From Tubulanus polymorphus (taxonomy: Eukaryota > Nemertea > Palaeonemertea > Tubulaniformes > Tubulanidae): a DNA stretch of 64,000 nucleotides. Shown here in pieces: positions 62,469 to 64,000 of this stretch. The DNA is taken from positions 24,136,650 through 24,200,649 of the forward strand of contig NC_134026.1 of the NCBI RefSeq assembly GCF_964204645.1, read 5' to 3'. Every line of letters starts with the position of its first letter. Position 1 is the stretch's first letter. The notes under the pieces are model-generated. The model did not search any database. It saw only the letters and a list, made by a program, of their open reading frames with translations, and was not told the origin of the DNA. A program made the translations under genes and the position numbers.

Positions 62469-64000
62469 GTAAGTTTCATATCTTTATAGTAACCTGTTAT
62501 TAAGCATAAGTCATGTGTAATTGAGAAAAACTCCAGCTGATTTGCGAAGAAAATATAGAAGATAAAACCTCCACCCCCACCACCTCCCTTGAAATACATC
62601 TATTTGTCGCGCGGTAATAACCGCCTATCTATACTAAACGATTGACACATTACGAGATCCTGGCGTGCTCTGGAAGGCCGATGGTTGCTTCATACGATTG
62701 AATATTGAATTTAAAATTGATTTCATAAAATGTTTCTAACGCAATATGTAGACTAGGCTGTTAAATCCATGTTTCGCGTTTTATCAAACATTTTTTTAAT
62801 ACAAATATAAATGATATTTCAAAAAATTGTTTGTAAGAAACTAAAAAGCTTCAGGCCCTGTACAGCAAGAAAAGTATCAGTTGCAACTAAAAATGTCTAG
62901 GGGGTTCTTGATGTGACTAAAATGTGTACTTGACGTTCTCATAACAAGATAATTGTTATGAGAATGTTTATAGTGTATTTTGTATGTGCATTATTTATTA
63001 ATGATATAATGGAATTTTGTTCAACTTCGTGGAAATCTCACTAAATTTTTCTTAAATTTTCAAACAATTCCTATCGTCCGCATGGTCGTTGTAGCGGCTC
63101 TGCATCATCGGTCGCAAAGTAACATTGCACACAGTCCCTTATTACTTCCCTGGAACCCACCCCTACAGAAATTGATGAGAAATGATTAAAAGTTAAACTA
63201 AAAAGTAAAAAAAATATACGTATTATCATGCAGCACAGAAATCTATAGTCTAGGAATGAAGTCTCCCGTAACAATTTGTAGTGATCATGAAAATAACACT
63301 GACATCCTGTCGCCAGAACTAGAATAGCTAAAAAAGTATATAAAATTGCGTCAGTCGTGTAAAGAATTTCAAAGGACACAGTCCAACGTTATAGAAAGTA
63401 AAATAAAATAGCGAAATATCGGTAAAGAAAGTTTTAAGTACTTTAAAATTCTAGATCCGCTCCGATAATCGATTATCCCTCCGTCTGTGTTTATGTTGTG
63501 GCTATACAAACTAATACTTGCAAGGAGAGGCATCATGTTTATTACTCAAGATGAAACTTAAATTTTAAGTGTTATCTTTAATGTTCAGGACATTTTTGAT
63601 TGTTGTCCACTGATATTTTAGGGCTAACCGGAATAGCCGTTGCACCAGCAGTTCACATAGATACCTGGTGCAAAAATAAACGATATCTCCATATATCTTT
63701 AGAACCACCTACTGGTAACCGCAAGTACTGGTAGGCCTGTAGGTGATCATAGCAAGGTGTGGGCAATAAATTAGCAGAAGCCGATGACAAGTAGTTAATT
63801 AAGCCTTTGCGCAGCATTCGTAGTCAATGCACATGCGTTATTACTCCAAAAGTGATGACAGCACAATGCGCTCTTGTGCTGCGCTGAAAATAAATAATCC
63901 CCTCTCCAAATCACCACTGATTTTAAATCCCCTCTCTGATGCTTGAAGAAAGCTAGTTATTACCACTGTCCATGGTTATTCACCCGTAAATTATATGATG
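62469..64000. other. Intron or downstream sequence of the 62.2-kb gene
   Basis: No exon, RNA gene or repeat was recognised. The minus-strand frame at 63071-63379 is hydrophobic and looks like chance. Confidence 0.3.

Overview
The window is animal nuclear DNA: AT-rich, with many multi-exon genes, GT-AG introns, AATAAA signals and several classes of decayed transposable element. Protein families and element content fit a marine invertebrate, but nothing here fixes the phylum. Gene models were built by hand from reading frames, splice-site phase and recalled family motifs; no database search was run.

Layout. 1-9.4 kb, minus: a myotubularin phosphatase of the MTMR3/MTMR4 type (GRAM, PTP with a Cys-x5-Arg loop, coiled coil, FYVE), with a promoter-like region near 11.1 kb. 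12.6-15.4 kb: two divergently oriented, closely related genes for small secreted six-cysteine peptides with a dibasic cleavage site, resembling sea-anemone-type channel toxins or defensin-like peptides, separated by a 7-bp microsatellite. 17.5-27.2 kb, plus: an L-type (LAT, SLC7) amino acid transporter in ten coding exons; its introns carry a MITE and a palindromic Penelope-like remnant. 30.9-32.9 kb, minus: ribosomal protein eS7 (RPS7). 33.2-35.2 kb, plus: RNase H1, head to head with RPS7 over a short shared promoter. 37.5-38.7 kb, minus: Elongin C. 41.4-44.2 kb, plus: ZRANB1/TRABID deubiquitinase. 48.2-52.4 kb, minus: MUS81 structure-specific endonuclease whose C-terminal helix-hairpin-helix region is replaced by a ~650-residue extension ending in a CUE/UBA-like helix bundle. 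52.6-54.0 kb: about seven copies of a ~183-bp tandem repeat. 55.1-57.0 kb, minus: an SGNH/GDSL-hydrolase-like gene. 58.4-59.0 kb: a 5'-truncated Penelope-like retroelement (GIY-YIG endonuclease plus hammerhead-ribozyme motif). 60-64 kb: repeats and the first exon of an unrecognised gene at 62.2 kb.

The genes are ordinary housekeeping neighbours rather than one pathway. The most notable signals are the MUS81 extension, the six-cysteine peptide pair, the RNase H1 dual start with a start-stop uORF, the two hammerhead-bearing Penelope remnants, and a pogo-like element carrying 5S-rRNA-like sequence.
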